In this document: in pieces, positions 21,966 to 32,286 of the stretch
How the letters are laid out: every line of letters begins with the position of its first letter
Numbering within the stretch: the stretch's first letter is position 1
Assembly: GCA_963750915.1 (NCBI GenBank)
Contig: CAVVSF010000004.1
Coordinates: forward strand, 23,980-87,979
Length of the DNA: 64,000 nucleotides
Source: DATBJJ01 sp963750915
GTDB lineage: Bacteria > Acidobacteriota > Vicinamibacteria > Vicinamibacterales > 2-12-FULL-66-21
Direction: 5' to 3'
Made by a program: the position numbers and the translations under genes
The notes under the pieces: generated by a model
Told to the model about the DNA's origin: nothing
The model's input: only the letters and a program-made list of their open reading frames with translations
The model's database searches: none

Positions 21966-23577
21966 TCCCGAGCTGCTCGAGGTAGGTCTTGTAGCGCGAC
22001 GGATCGTAGTAGAACTTCTTCAGCTCCGGCCGGTAGCGATCCATGATCGCCGTGTTGGTCTCGATCGCCGGCTTGTCCTGCGGCCGGATCAGCGGCTCGT
22101 ACTTGATCTCCTTGGTCTGGACGTTGCGGAAATAGTCCCAGGCCTGATCGACCAGCGCCGGCTTGATCACGAGATCGAGGATCGTCATCGCCTGGGTCTT
22201 GGCGCCGGCGGTCGCGCCCTTGTGGGCGATCGGCGTCGCCATCGAGATCGCATTGGCCCAGTTGTGTCCCGGCAATCCCGGGATGTTCGACGGGAAGCGA
22301 AGCGTGACCGTCGGGACGTTCCACGAGATGTCGCCGATGTCGTCGGAGCCGCCGCCGCGGTTGTCGCGCACCGGTCCGGTCAGCGTCGTCCCGACCTTGA
22401 GCGCGAGCCCCTGCTGCGGGCTGCCAAGCTCCTTCTGCAGCGCCTTGGCGAGCGTCTGATCGGCCTCGCTCCATTCCGGCATCCCGACCTTCTGAATATT
22501 GGCCCACGTTGTCTCGGCGACGACCTTGTTGAAATGCTGCGGCCAGGCGCTGCCGAGCACGCGGGTCGATTCGAGCTCGGTGCCGCTCATCATCGCCGCC
22601 CCCTTCGCAATCGAGTCGGCGATGCCCCAGAGCTCCTTGATCTTGGGATAGGTCGTCTGGCGCAGGTAGTACCAGACCGACGCCGTCCGCGGCACGACGT
22701 TGGGCTGGTCGCCGCCGTCGACGATGACGTAGTGCGAGCGATGCTCGAGCGGGAGATGCTCGCGGCGGAAGTTCCAGCCGATGTTCATCAGCTCGACGGC
22801 GTCGAGGGCGCTGCGGCCGCGCCACGGCGCGCCGGCCGAGTGGGCGGTCTGACCCTTGAAGGTGTACTCCACCGACACCAGGCCAGTGCCGTCGCGGTCG
22901 CCCCACGAGACCGAGAGATCGTTCGACACGTGCGTGAACAACGCGACGTCGACGTCCTTGAAGAAGCCCTCGCGCACGAAATACGCCTTGGTCCCCACCA
23001 GCTCCTCGGCCGTGCCCGGCCAGATGCGGATGGTCCCGGACAGCTTCTCGCGCTCCATGATCTTCTTCACCGCGATCGCCGCGGTGACGTTGACGGCCTG
23101 ACCCGAGTTGTGGCCCTCGCCGTGGCCCGGCGCGCCCTCGATCATCGGCGCGTGATAGGCGACGCCCGGCTTCTGCGAGGCCTGGGGAATGCCATCGATG
23201 TCGGAGCCGAGCGCGATCACCGGCTTGCCGGATCCCCACGTCGCCATGAACGCCGTCGGAATCCCGGCGATGCCTTCCTGCACCGTGAACCCGTTCTTCT
23301 TCAGGATGTCGACGAGGTAGCGATGCGTCTCGGTCTCCTGGAAGCCGAGCTCGGCAAAGCTGAAGATCGAATCGACCATCTGCTGGGTGAAGTCCTTCAT
23401 CGACTCGACGTCGCTGACGGCGTCGGTCTTCAGCCGTACGAGCCGCGCTTCGTCGGCCGTGGCTGCCGGCGCCGCCGCCGGTTTCGATGCCGGACGCGCC
23501 GGGCCGTTCTGGGCAAGGGGTGCGGCCGTGAGTACGAGCGTGGCTGCGCCCGCGACAAGCAATGAGATTCGACGCAT
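21940..23577 (-). CDS. Secreted M20-family amidohydrolase (AbgB-like)
   Basis: This 545-residue protein has a signal peptide (MRRISLLVAGAATLVLTAAPLAQ), a Pro/Ala linker and an M20 metallopeptidase core. Recognisable parts are VIALGSDIDGIPQASQKPG, APGHGEGHNSGQAVN, TIRIWPGTAEELVGTKAYFV (catalytic Glu pair), the dimerisation domain and HNWANAISMATPIAHKGA. It most resembles the aminobenzoyl-glutamate hydrolase B / amidohydrolase branch; the actual substrate is unknown. The start at 23577 is set by GGAGGAG 9 bases upstream and by the signal peptide. Monocistronic, convergent with the preceding gene. Confidence 0.87.
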   Translation of the reverse strand: MRRISLLVAGAATLVLTAAPLAQNGPARPASKPAAAPAATADEARLVRLKTDAVSDVESMKDFTQQMVDSIFSFAELGFQETETHRYLVDILKKNGFTVQEGIAGIPTAFMATWGSGKPVIALGSDIDGIPQASQKPGVAYHAPMIEGAPGHGEGHNSGQAVNVTAAIAVKKIMEREKLSGTIRIWPGTAEELVGTKAYFVREGFFKDVDVALFTHVSNDLSVSWGDRDGTGLVSVEYTFKGQTAHSAGAPWRGRSALDAVELMNIGWNFRREHLPLEHRSHYVIVDGGDQPNVVPRTASVWYYLRQTTYPKIKELWGIADSIAKGAAMMSGTELESTRVLGSAWPQHFNKVVAETTWANIQKVGMPEWSEADQTLAKALQKELGSPQQGLALKVGTTLTGPVRDNRGGGSDDIGDISWNVPTVTLRFPSNIPGLPGHNWANAISMATPIAHKGATAGAKTQAMTILDLVIKPALVDQAWDYFRNVQTKEIKYEPLIRPQDKPAIETNTAIMDRYRPELKKFYYDPSRYKTYLEQLGISYPTVKP

Positions 23578-23657
23578 GAAACTGGGCTCCTCCCGGCCGG
23601 CCTTCGCGCCTTCTGCGCTCCGGCGCGCCAAGCGCGAGAATATAGCAGAATTCAGGG

Positions 23658-23663
23658 GATAAT
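23658..23663 (+). promoter_or_regulatory. -10-like hexamer GATAAT, 10 bases before moaA
   Basis: GATAAT ends 10 bases before the ATG at 23674, and no ribosome binding site lies between. The transcript would have a leader of only a few bases. Confidence 0.4.
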
Positions 23664-23673
23664 ACGGCGACTG

Positions 23674-24693
23674 ATGGAGATCGCCGATCGCTACGGGCGT
23701 CCGCTGCGCAGCCTGCGGATTTCGGTCACCGACCGCTGCAACCTGCGCTGCCTCTACTGCATGCCCGAGCCCGACTACGCCTGGCTGCCGCGCGAGACGC
23801 TGCTCTCGTTCGAAGAGATCGGCGCGCTCGTCGACGTCTTCTCGGGCCTCGGCGTCGACCGCGTCCGCATCACCGGCGGTGAGCCGCTGCTGCGCCGCGA
23901 CCTGACGACGCTCGTCGCCGACCTTGCCGCGAAGCCGGCGGTCCGCGACCTCGCGCTGACCACCAATGGCGTCCTGCTGGCGCCGATGGCTCAGGCGCTG
24001 CGCGACGCCGGGCTGCACCGCATCACCGTCAGCCTCGACACGCTCGACCGGCGCCGCTTCCACCAGCTGACGAGGTTCGACAACCACGCGGCTGTGCTCG
24101 ACGGGATCGACGCGGCCGCCGGCGCCTTCGAGGGGCTGAAGATTGACACGGTGGTCATGAAGGGCGTCAACGACGACGAGCTCGTGCCGCTCATCGACTA
24201 CGGCCGGCGGGTCGGGGCCGAAGTCCGCTTCATCGAATACATGGACGTCGGCGGCGCGACGCGATGGACGCCCGACGCCGTCGTCTCGCGCCAGGCCATG
24301 CTCGAAACGCTCGGCCGCCAGTTTCCCGGGATCACCGCCGTCGAGGAGCAATCGTCGGCACCGGCCGATCGCTACCGGCTGCCGGACGGCACGACTTTCG
24401 GCATCATCTCGTCAACGACCGCGCCGTTCTGCAGCACCTGCGACCGCAGCCGCCTCACCGCCGACGGCGTCTGGCTGATGTGCCTCTACGCCCGCGCCGG
24501 CACCGACCTGCGCCGGCCGCTGCGGGCAGGCGCCTCCGCCGATGAACTGCGCCGCCTGGTCGCCACCGTCTGGTCGTCCCGCGCCGACCGCGGCGCCGAG
24601 GAGCGTCTTGCCTTCGATCACCGCACCCCGCTCATCCCCGTCAGCGCCCTCAAGCAGGACGCGCACCTGGAGATGCATACACGGGGTGGTTGA
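23674..24693 (+). CDS. moaA: GTP 3',8-cyclase MoaA
   Basis: This 339-residue radical SAM enzyme performs the first step of molybdenum cofactor synthesis, turning GTP into 3',8-cyclo-7,8-dihydro-GTP together with MoaC. The SAM cluster motif CNLRCLYC (about 22-29), the GGEPLL segment (about 69-74), the C-terminal second-cluster cysteines (FCSTCDRSRLTADGVWLMCL) and the terminal GG tail are all present. No other molybdopterin gene is in the window, although msrP at 30.5-31.5 kb needs the cofactor. The start is the ATG giving MEIADRYGRPL. Confidence 0.96.
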   Translation: MEIADRYGRPLRSLRISVTDRCNLRCLYCMPEPDYAWLPRETLLSFEEIGALVDVFSGLGVDRVRITGGEPLLRRDLTTLVADLAAKPAVRDLALTTNGVLLAPMAQALRDAGLHRITVSLDTLDRRRFHQLTRFDNHAAVLDGIDAAAGAFEGLKIDTVVMKGVNDDELVPLIDYGRRVGAEVRFIEYMDVGGATRWTPDAVVSRQAMLETLGRQFPGITAVEEQSSAPADRYRLPDGTTFGIISSTTAPFCSTCDRSRLTADGVWLMCLYARAGTDLRRPLRAGASADELRRLVATVWSSRADRGAEERLAFDHRTPLIPVSALKQDAHLEMHTRGG

Positions 24694-24877
24694 TTGCAGA
24701 TTGAAGACTGAAGATTGAAGATTTGGGATTGAAGATTTTGGGATTGCAGATTGTGGGGATTGTAGATTGCGCGGATTGTAGATTGGGCACTGACGCACCA
24801 AGCAACCCTGCCGCCAGAATCTAAAATCTCCAATCGACAATCCCAATCTTCAATCTGCAGTCAGCAATCTTCAATCT
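24694..24877. repeat. Inverted heptamer-repeat element, GATTGAA family
   Basis: This fills the gap between the convergent ends of moaA and the HtrA-like gene. The left arm (24694-24787) is a run of variants of GATTGAA, including GATTGCA, GACTGAA and GATTGTA. The right arm (24817-24877) is the complement (TTCAATC, CTCCAATC and similar). The arms could pair in RNA and so act as a bidirectional terminator. No gene lies inside. Confidence 0.9.
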
Positions 24878-24879
24878 AG

Positions 24880-26328
24880 CTAGTTTCTTTCGACCCTGAA
24901 CGAGAGAAACATCAGAGTCCCCCCGCGCTCGAGGTGAAGGACGGCGGCGCTGCCTGGCTTCAACGTTGCCGCGACGGCGTTGAGGTCCTCGACGGCGCCG
25001 ACTGGTTTGCCGTTGAGCGCGTAGATGACGTCGCCCGGCTGCAGCCGTCCCTGCTGCGAGAACGGCGTGCCGGCGGAGACGTTCAGGACGACGACGCCCT
25101 TGTCGCGGCGCAGGCCCTCGAGCGCCTGCGCGACGGGCGGGGTCAGGCTCAGGGCCATGATCCCGAGCGCTCGCACCGGCGACTGCTGGGCGATGAGCTC
25201 CGTCAGGCTGCCGATGCCGCCGCTCCGCTCGGCGACTGGAACGCGGACCGACAGCCGGCGTTCGCCGCGCTGGACGTCGAGGGTCACGGTCTCGTTCATG
25301 CCGCGCGTATAGATATTGATGCGGAACTGGCGGCCGTTCTCGAGCCGCTTGCCGTCGAGCGCGATCACGACGTCGCCGGGCTGCAGGCCGGCGGTCGCGG
25401 CCGGTCCGCCGGGCACCACATCCGACAGCACGACGCCGGCGTCGACGGTGACACCGAGCGCGTCCGCCATCAGCGGCGTGATCGTCTGGGCGTTGACGCC
25501 GATCTCGCCGCGATGCACGCGGCCGGTCTTGCGGATCTGGTTGAAGACGTTGCGGACGATGTTGCTGGGCGCGGCGAAGCCGATGCCTTCGTTGCCGCCC
25601 GACTGCGAGTAGATCAAGGTGCTGATGCCCACCAGGCGGCCGTCGGTATCGACCAGCGCCCCGCCGCTGTTGCCCGGATTGATGGACGCGTCGGTCTGGA
25701 TGTAGATCATCGGGTCTTCCGGCGTCAGCTGCCGCGCCACCGCGCTCACCACGCCCATCGTCACCGACGATTCGAGGCCGAGCGGGCTGCCGAACGCGAG
25801 CACGATCTGTCCGGGACGGAGCGCCTCGGAATCGCCAAACGGCAGCACCGGCAGCCCGGTCGCTTCGATCTTGAGGACCGCGATATCGGTCTCGCTGTCG
25901 ACGGCGACGACTTGCGCGCCGACGATCTTGCCGCGCCGTCGGAGGATCGACAAACCCGACGCGCCGCCGCTTGCCGCCAGGGGCAGTTCGACCTCAACCC
26001 GCGTCGCCCGCTCGACAACGTGGGCGTTGGTCACGATGTAGCCGCCGGGGTCGAGGATGACGCCCGAGCCGCTGCTCCGCTCCAGCACGGGATCGCCGGC
26101 CGCCTGCTCCTCGTCGTTCGGCTCGCCATAGCCGGTGACGAAAATCTGGACGACGCTCGGGCTGACCCGCTCCGACAGGTCCTGCAGCGACTGCGACAGC
26201 TCGCTCAAGGCGCGCCCGGCCGGCTTGGCCGGCGGCGCGGTTGCCACCCCCTTGGCCGGCTGCGCGGTCGCGGCCGCGGGAACGACGACGGCCAGGGCTC
26301 CGATGAGACTGAGAATGTAGCGCTTCAT
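24880..26328 (-). CDS. HtrA/DegP-type periplasmic serine protease with two PDZ domains
   Basis: This 482-residue protein has a signal peptide (ending ATAQ at about residue 23) and a trypsin-like domain with an intact catalytic triad: His103 in TNAHVV, Asp148 in SETDIAVLK and Ser221 in NPGNSGGAL. Two PDZ domains follow (about 290-375 and 390-475: AGLQPGDVVIALDGK and GRLQPGDVIYALNGK). HtrA proteins degrade or hold misfolded envelope proteins. It follows galK by 5 bases, a pairing without obvious functional logic. Confidence 0.94.
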   Translation of the reverse strand: MKRYILSLIGALAVVVPAAATAQPAKGVATAPPAKPAGRALSELSQSLQDLSERVSPSVVQIFVTGYGEPNDEEQAAGDPVLERSSGSGVILDPGGYIVTNAHVVERATRVEVELPLAASGGASGLSILRRRGKIVGAQVVAVDSETDIAVLKIEATGLPVLPFGDSEALRPGQIVLAFGSPLGLESSVTMGVVSAVARQLTPEDPMIYIQTDASINPGNSGGALVDTDGRLVGISTLIYSQSGGNEGIGFAAPSNIVRNVFNQIRKTGRVHRGEIGVNAQTITPLMADALGVTVDAGVVLSDVVPGGPAATAGLQPGDVVIALDGKRLENGRQFRINIYTRGMNETVTLDVQRGERRLSVRVPVAERSGGIGSLTELIAQQSPVRALGIMALSLTPPVAQALEGLRRDKGVVVLNVSAGTPFSQQGRLQPGDVIYALNGKPVGAVEDLNAVAATLKPGSAAVLHLERGGTLMFLSFRVERN

Positions 26329-26333
26329 GATGT

Positions 26334-27554
26334 TCAGGACACCGTCGGCTCGGAGGCGATGCCCGCGAGCAGTTCCACCCCGCCGACGGCACGGTAGGTC
26401 ATCGCGTTGGTCGCGCGCCCGGTCTGGCTCTCGTAACCGGTCTCGACCGACGACATCACGCGTTCGACCGATCCCTCTTCGACCAGCGCGATGACGCAGC
26501 CGCCGAAGCCGGCACCGGTCAATCGCGCGCCGGCGCAGCCGGGCTCGGCGCTCGCCAGGTCGACGAGGACGTCGAGCTCCGGCGCCGACACTTCATAGAG
26601 ATCGCGCAGGCTGGCGTGCGAGTGCAGCATCAGCCGGCCGGCGCGGGCGAGATCGCCGGCAGCAAACGCGTCGGCGAGCGCCGCCGGCCGCTGGTTCTCG
26701 GCAATCACGTGCGAAGCCCGGCGCACGTCGCCCGGATCCAGCCACGGCGCCACTTCCGCCAGCAGCCCGTCGTCCACGTCGCGCAGCGCCCGGACCCAGG
26801 AATGACGCTGGTGTAGCGCCGCCACGACGCGCTGGCACGACGCGCGCCGCTCGTTGCAGGCGCTGGGCGTCAGCTCGGGGCGGACGCCGCTGTCGAAGAC
26901 GACGATCCGCGCCTGGGCGGGAATCGGCACGTGCCGAGTCTCGAGCGAGCGGCAATCGATCAGCAGCGCCGCGTCGGGGATCGCGACCGCGACCGCCATC
27001 TGGTCCATGATGCCGCAGGCGACGCCAGCGAACTCGCGCTCCGCCTGCTGGCCGAGCCTGGCGGCGGCGAGCGGTTCCCATCCCGCATCCGACGCCGCAG
27101 CCAGGGCCCGTAACACCGCCAGCTCCAGCGCCGCCGAGGAGGACAGGCCGATCCCGGGGGGCAGATCGCTGACGATCGCCATGTCGACGCCGCGCAGCCG
27201 ATGCCCGTCGCTCAGCATCGCCCACGCGGCACCGGCGATGTATCCGAACCAGCCGCCGCGGCCGCTGCGCCGTCCCGGCTCCGCCGACCGCTGTTCCAGC
27301 ACGTCGAGGGAAATGTCGCGTGTCTGCCCGAACTGCTGCGAGTGCACCCGCAGCAGGCGGTCCTGGCGCTTAGCGAAGGCGACGACGACGTAGCGATCGA
27401 TCGCCATCGGCAGGACGAAGCCGTCGTTGTAGTCGGTGTGTTCGCCGATCAGGTTGATGCGGCCCGGCGCCACGGCGAACTGCAGCGCGGCGTTGGGGCC
27501 GAAGGCCTGTTCGAACTGCTGGCGAGCGGCCTGCGTCAGCCGTGTGCGAAGCAT
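26334..27554 (-). CDS. galK: Galactokinase
   Basis: This 406-residue GHMP kinase phosphorylates galactose to galactose-1-phosphate. The galactokinase signature APGRINLIGEHTDYNDGFVLP (about 35-55), the GHMP ATP-binding segment LPPGIGLSSSAALELAV and the C-terminal TGAGFGGCVIALV are all present. The start is the ATG at 27554; a TTG eight codons upstream is less likely. No Shine-Dalgarno sequence is visible. No other Leloir gene is nearby. Length and motifs support GalK over other GHMP kinases. Confidence 0.94.
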   Translation of the reverse strand: MLRTRLTQAARQQFEQAFGPNAALQFAVAPGRINLIGEHTDYNDGFVLPMAIDRYVVVAFAKRQDRLLRVHSQQFGQTRDISLDVLEQRSAEPGRRSGRGGWFGYIAGAAWAMLSDGHRLRGVDMAIVSDLPPGIGLSSSAALELAVLRALAAASDAGWEPLAAARLGQQAEREFAGVACGIMDQMAVAVAIPDAALLIDCRSLETRHVPIPAQARIVVFDSGVRPELTPSACNERRASCQRVVAALHQRHSWVRALRDVDDGLLAEVAPWLDPGDVRRASHVIAENQRPAALADAFAAGDLARAGRLMLHSHASLRDLYEVSAPELDVLVDLASAEPGCAGARLTGAGFGGCVIALVEEGSVERVMSSVETGYESQTGRATNAMTYRAVGGVELLAGIASEPTVS

Positions 27555-27569
27555 GGGGGTAAAGCCAAG

Positions 27570-27695
27570 ACTCAAGGCTCAGGGCTCACGGCTCAGGGCT
27601 CCACCAGAAAGGCAAAAACGGGGAAAGCTCGAAAGCCTTCCCCGTCTTGAGCCGTAAGCCCCTGAGCCATGAGCCCTGAGCCCTGAGCCGTGAGC
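27570..27695. repeat. Inverted heptamer-repeat element, GGCTCAG family, with internal hairpin
   Basis: It fills the gap between the radical SAM gene (3' end) and galK (5' end). The left arm (27571-27601) and right arm (27646-27694) are complementary heptamer runs. Between them lies a further near-palindrome (CGGGGAAAGC with its partner GCCTTCCCCG), so the whole element could fold into nested hairpins. Confidence 0.88.
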
Positions 27696-27701
27696 GCCCG
27701 C

Positions 27702-29795
27702 CTACTGCTGCGGCTTGTGCAGGACCTCCTGCACCGGTTCCTTCTTCTTGCCGCCGAGGCCCTTGATCTGGAGGACCGGCTCGGCCGGCGCCTCCTTCAG
27801 GACGTGCTGGCGGTAGAGCGCGGCCATGCGCTCGTTCTCGGAGTCGGCCTTCTTGCTGTCGGCGCGGGCCCGCAGTTTCTCCTCACGCGCCGTCTTGGCG
27901 ATGCCCTTGTCGTCGAGGTCGGTCTGCTTGCCCGCGGCCACCGCGACCGGATCGAGCACGAGGTTGTGCGCCGTCGTCGGCAGGTCGACGTGCTTGCCGC
28001 CGGCGACGATGTCGTGGCGGCCGTGCTCCTCGTACCACTTGGTCAGCGTCGCCGTCATGTGCATCTTTTCGATGATGTTCCGCCAGCCGATGCCGGTGTT
28101 GTAGGCGCAGAACGAGATCTCCCCTTCCTGGGTCGCGTACGGGATGATGCAGCGCTCCGTCCGCCGGAAGTCGTAGTTGAAGAGATCCTGGAACCACATG
28201 CCGGCGATGAACAGGAAGTTCCAGCGGTCGGAGCGGCGCTTGTCGATGTCGGCCTTGGTGCGGTCGCCCGTCACCTTGCCGTAGTTCCTGCCGGTGGCGT
28301 TGAACGTCTTGTCGAACTTCTGCATCAGGTCCAGCAGCTTGAAGTGCGTCGGGGCCTTGAAGGGGTCGTAGTTCTTCATCAGCGCCAGCGCCATGCCGGT
28401 GACCGAGAGGAAGCGGCCGCGCGCCGCGTCGTTGACCCGGCGGAGGTCGGTGGCCAGCGAGGCCGCGTCGAGGAACGCCGTCACCGGCACGGCCTCCTTC
28501 GTTTCCTTGTCGATCATCACGCCCATGCCGATGCCGCAGTTGGGATGGCAGCCGCAGGTCAGGTTGCCCCACTCCGCGGTCGGTCCGTGCACCAGGTCGG
28601 CCCAGTCGGTGAACGTGCTCATGAACGAGATCGGGAACCAGTCGCGCACCGGTTCGCCGATGCCGGTCTGATTCTTGACGTCGTGGGCGAGGTGCGACAG
28701 CGTGTAGCGCTGCGCCGCCCGCCGCTCGTCGGTGACGAGCTCGTCGCGGCCGGTGAACGACACCGGCTGGAACGACAGGAAGTTGATCTTCTTCGGGTTG
28801 TCGAGCGCGAACTGGACGATGCGGCCGACCTGCTCGTTGTTGACGCCGTTGACGATGGTCGTCACCGGCACGATGTCGACGCCGGCCGCGTGGAGGTTCT
28901 CGATCGCGCGCAGCTTGACGTCGAACAGGTTGCCGACGAGACGATGCGAGTTGGCGGCGTTGCCGATGCCGTCGAACTGCAGATAGGCGTAGCGCAACCC
29001 GGCCTCGGCCGCCGCCTTGGCGAACTCGGGGCTCTTGGCGAACTCGATGCCGTTGGTCGCGGCCTGGACGCTGTTGTAGCCGACCTTCTTCGAGTAGCGC
29101 ACCGCGTCGAGGAAGTACGGCGACATCGTCGGCTCGCCGCCGGAGAACTGCACCGACATCTGCCGCCGCGGCTTGATCGAGATGGCGTTGTCGAGCAGCG
29201 TCTGGATGTCTTCCCACGACAGCTCGTGGACGAACCCGACCTGGTTGGCGTCCATGAAGCACGGGTCGCACATCATGTTGCAGCGGTTGGTGAGGTCGAT
29301 CGTCAGGACCGAGCCGCGGCCGTACTTGATGGTGCTGCTGCCGTGGTTGTGCAGCTTCTCGTCGTTGTGGGCGCGGATGTCGCTGCCCGGAAAGACGTCT
29401 TCGAGGTGCTTGAAGAACGCCGGGTCGTTCGACATGACGTCCTCGAAGTGGCCGTGCAGCGGGCAGTCCTTGACCATCAGGATCTGGCCGTCACGCTCGA
29501 TGATGGTGGCCTTGATCTCGCCGATCTTCTCATTGAGCAGAATCTTGTAGTCGCGCTTGCCGTCGAGGATCTCCTGACGCGCTTCGCGGACGCACACCGG
29601 GCAGAGCGAGTCCGTCTCGCGCGGCCAGCCGAGCGGCGGCTTCACCTTCTGGTGGGACTTCTGCAGCGGCAGGTCCGACCACTTCGGCGTGAACGTGTTG
29701 CCAGGCTTGAGATTGTTCAACGCGTCAAACGCCATCCATGCGCCCTTGGCGGCTAACGTCAGGCCCTTTTCCACGTATTTGATAGGCTTGTGCAT
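27702..29795 (-). CDS. Radical SAM protein of the Tes / membrane-spanning lipid synthase type (COG1964-like)
   Basis: This is a 697-residue protein. An N-terminal zinc/Fe-S-like segment has CPVC (about residue 65) and a later CPLHG. The radical SAM motif CNMMCDPCF is at about 174-182, followed by FSGGEPT. Further cysteines lie in CGCHPNCGIGMGV and in the block RCIIPYATQEGEISFCAYNTG. The order CPxC, CxxHG, CxxxCxxC, CHPxCG, C(x)nFCAYN matches my recollection of the archaeal tetraether synthase family and its bacterial relatives, which join lipid tails carbon to carbon. About 120 C-terminal residues are charged and low in complexity. Acidobacteria make membrane-spanning iso-diabolic acid, so that role is plausible but inferred. 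It is 100 bases from msrQ. Confidence 0.72.
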   Translation of the reverse strand: MHKPIKYVEKGLTLAAKGAWMAFDALNNLKPGNTFTPKWSDLPLQKSHQKVKPPLGWPRETDSLCPVCVREARQEILDGKRDYKILLNEKIGEIKATIIERDGQILMVKDCPLHGHFEDVMSNDPAFFKHLEDVFPGSDIRAHNDEKLHNHGSSTIKYGRGSVLTIDLTNRCNMMCDPCFMDANQVGFVHELSWEDIQTLLDNAISIKPRRQMSVQFSGGEPTMSPYFLDAVRYSKKVGYNSVQAATNGIEFAKSPEFAKAAAEAGLRYAYLQFDGIGNAANSHRLVGNLFDVKLRAIENLHAAGVDIVPVTTIVNGVNNEQVGRIVQFALDNPKKINFLSFQPVSFTGRDELVTDERRAAQRYTLSHLAHDVKNQTGIGEPVRDWFPISFMSTFTDWADLVHGPTAEWGNLTCGCHPNCGIGMGVMIDKETKEAVPVTAFLDAASLATDLRRVNDAARGRFLSVTGMALALMKNYDPFKAPTHFKLLDLMQKFDKTFNATGRNYGKVTGDRTKADIDKRRSDRWNFLFIAGMWFQDLFNYDFRRTERCIIPYATQEGEISFCAYNTGIGWRNIIEKMHMTATLTKWYEEHGRHDIVAGGKHVDLPTTAHNLVLDPVAVAAGKQTDLDDKGIAKTAREEKLRARADSKKADSENERMAALYRQHVLKEAPAEPVLQIKGLGGKKKEPVQEVLHKPQQ

Positions 29796-29894
29796 GCTGG
29801 AATCGTAAGGGGTCTGGCGATTCCGGACAGCCGATTTCAGGTCAACGGGCGGTCTCCGGGGGTCAATTGGCCGAGGGACGCCCCCTGCGGCCGC

Positions 29895-30485
29895 TCACGC
29901 CTGAGCTGGCTGGCGGGCTTTCGATGTCGGGCGAAGGCGCCACAGCAGCCGGAACCCCAGCAGCGCTGCGAGGATGAGGGCGTAGTAGACCGGCTCGCCG
30001 ATCATCACTTTCACCTTCCAGAGGAAGTGCAGGCAGGCGGCAATCGCGCTGACGTACACCAGCCGGTGCAGCAGCTGCCAGCGGCGACCGAGGCGGCGGA
30101 TCCAGCCGCGGGTGGAGGTGACCGCCAGCGGAATCATCATCACGAACGCCGTCATCCCGGCCGTGATGTACGGACGCTTGACGATGTCCGGGAGGATGTA
30201 TTCGAACGCCAGCCCCTGATCGAGGATGACGTAAATCAGGAGGTGGACGGTGGCGTAGGAGAACGCGAACAACCCGAGCATCCGCCGGTACTGGATGATC
30301 TGGTTCCAGCCGGTCAGCCGCCGCAGCGGCGTAATCGCCAGGGTGACGAGCAGCAGGCGCAGCGCCCAGATGCCGGTGACGAGCGTGACATCTTCAATCG
30401 GGTTCGCGCTCAGCCTCCCGGTCAGCGTCCGGAAGAGGAGCCACAGGCCCGGCGCGAGCGCGAGTACGAAGACGAAGGGTTTCAT
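29895..30485 (-). CDS. msrQ: MsrQ (YedZ) heme-binding membrane subunit
   Basis: This 196-residue integral membrane protein has about six hydrophobic segments. It passes electrons through heme to the periplasmic methionine sulfoxide reductase MsrP. The ferric-reductase-like features are RRMLGLFAFSYATVHLLIY (His) and WQLLHRLVYVSAIAACLHFLW (two His). It starts 6 bases after the msrP stop, the standard msrP-msrQ order. Confidence 0.94.
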   Translation of the reverse strand: MKPFVFVLALAPGLWLLFRTLTGRLSANPIEDVTLVTGIWALRLLLVTLAITPLRRLTGWNQIIQYRRMLGLFAFSYATVHLLIYVILDQGLAFEYILPDIVKRPYITAGMTAFVMMIPLAVTSTRGWIRRLGRRWQLLHRLVYVSAIAACLHFLWKVKVMIGEPVYYALILAALLGFRLLWRLRPTSKARQPAQA

Positions 30486-30491
30486 CCGGCC

Positions 30492-31452
<961 letters not shown>

Positions 31453-31590
31453 GCTCAGACTCGCAACTGAGACGGCGGCCGAAAGTGGCCTCGTCCAACC
31501 GGTATCGGGGCGGTCAGCGTCAGCATACGCCAAGCCGCCTGACTGCTAAACCCCGCGGCCACCCTCCGGCTTCCCGTGACGCCCGTGTAA

Positions 31591-31596
31591 TACAAT
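31591..31596 (+). promoter_or_regulatory. -10-like hexamer TACAAT, 5 bases before the histidine kinase start
   Basis: TACAAT is followed by only five bases before the ATG at 31602, without a Shine-Dalgarno sequence. This predicts a leaderless transcript. Confidence 0.4.
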
Positions 31597-31601
31597 CCCG
31601 C

Positions 31602-32286
31602 ATGCCTTCCGGCGGCATCGACCCGAGATGGCCGAAGCTCCTCTCCCTCGCTGTCCATGAGTTCCGCTCGCCGCTGACTGTCGTCTCCGGCTACATCCGC
31701 ATGTTGTTGACGGAGCGCGCCGGGCCGGTGCCGGATGGGCAGCGCCGCCTGCTCCTCGAGGCCGAAAAATCCTGCGCCCGCCTGTCGGCGCTGCTCGGCG
31801 AAGTCAGCGATCTCTCGCAACTCGAGGGCGGGACCGCAACGCTTCAACCGCAGCGATCTCGACGTCGCCGCCGCGCTTGCCGACGTCGTGGCCGCGCTGC
31901 CGCCGCTGCCCGATCGCGAGGTCGCGGTCGACGTGACGACGCGTCCGGCGCAACCAATCAGTGGAGATCCCGTGCGAATGCGGGCGGCACTGACCTCGGT
32001 GCTGCTCGCGTTGCGACGCGAGCTCGTCACGAGCGACCGCCTGGCGGTGCTCGTGGAACCCGGCGACCCGCCGAGCTCGGTCCGAATCACCATCGGCGAA
32101 CCGCAACGAGTCGAGCGTCTGCGCGCCGCCGCCGCGGCCGATCTCGTGACGTTCGACGAATGGCGCGGCGGCAACGGGCTCAGCCTGGCGAACGCCCGCC
32201 GCATCATCGAGGCGCACGGCGGGCAGATCTGGTCGCCGGCTGAAGATGGGAAGGCGGCAGCGCTCATCGCGCTCGCGATGCGTTGA
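31602..32286 (+). CDS. Small soluble histidine kinase with degenerate ATPase domain (one frameshift)
   Basis: About 227 residues after correction. The HisKA domain starts near the N-terminus with the H-box AVHEFRSPLTVVSGYIRML (His about residue 18). The ATPase part follows one frame over from about 31836-31842 (FNRSDLDVAAALADVV onward) and ends with GGNGLSLANARRIIEAHGGQIW, a G-box-like segment. The N-box asparagine is not seen in DPVRMRAALTSVLLALRRE, so ATP binding may be weak. There is no sensor or membrane segment. The next gene, 255 bases downstream on the same strand, is a response regulator and a plausible partner. One deleted base gives 228 codons. Confidence 0.75.

Noticed and set aside
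24694..24877. Degenerate array as CRISPR or tRNA cluster
   Set aside because: The period is seven bases throughout, with no spacers and no cloverleaf.
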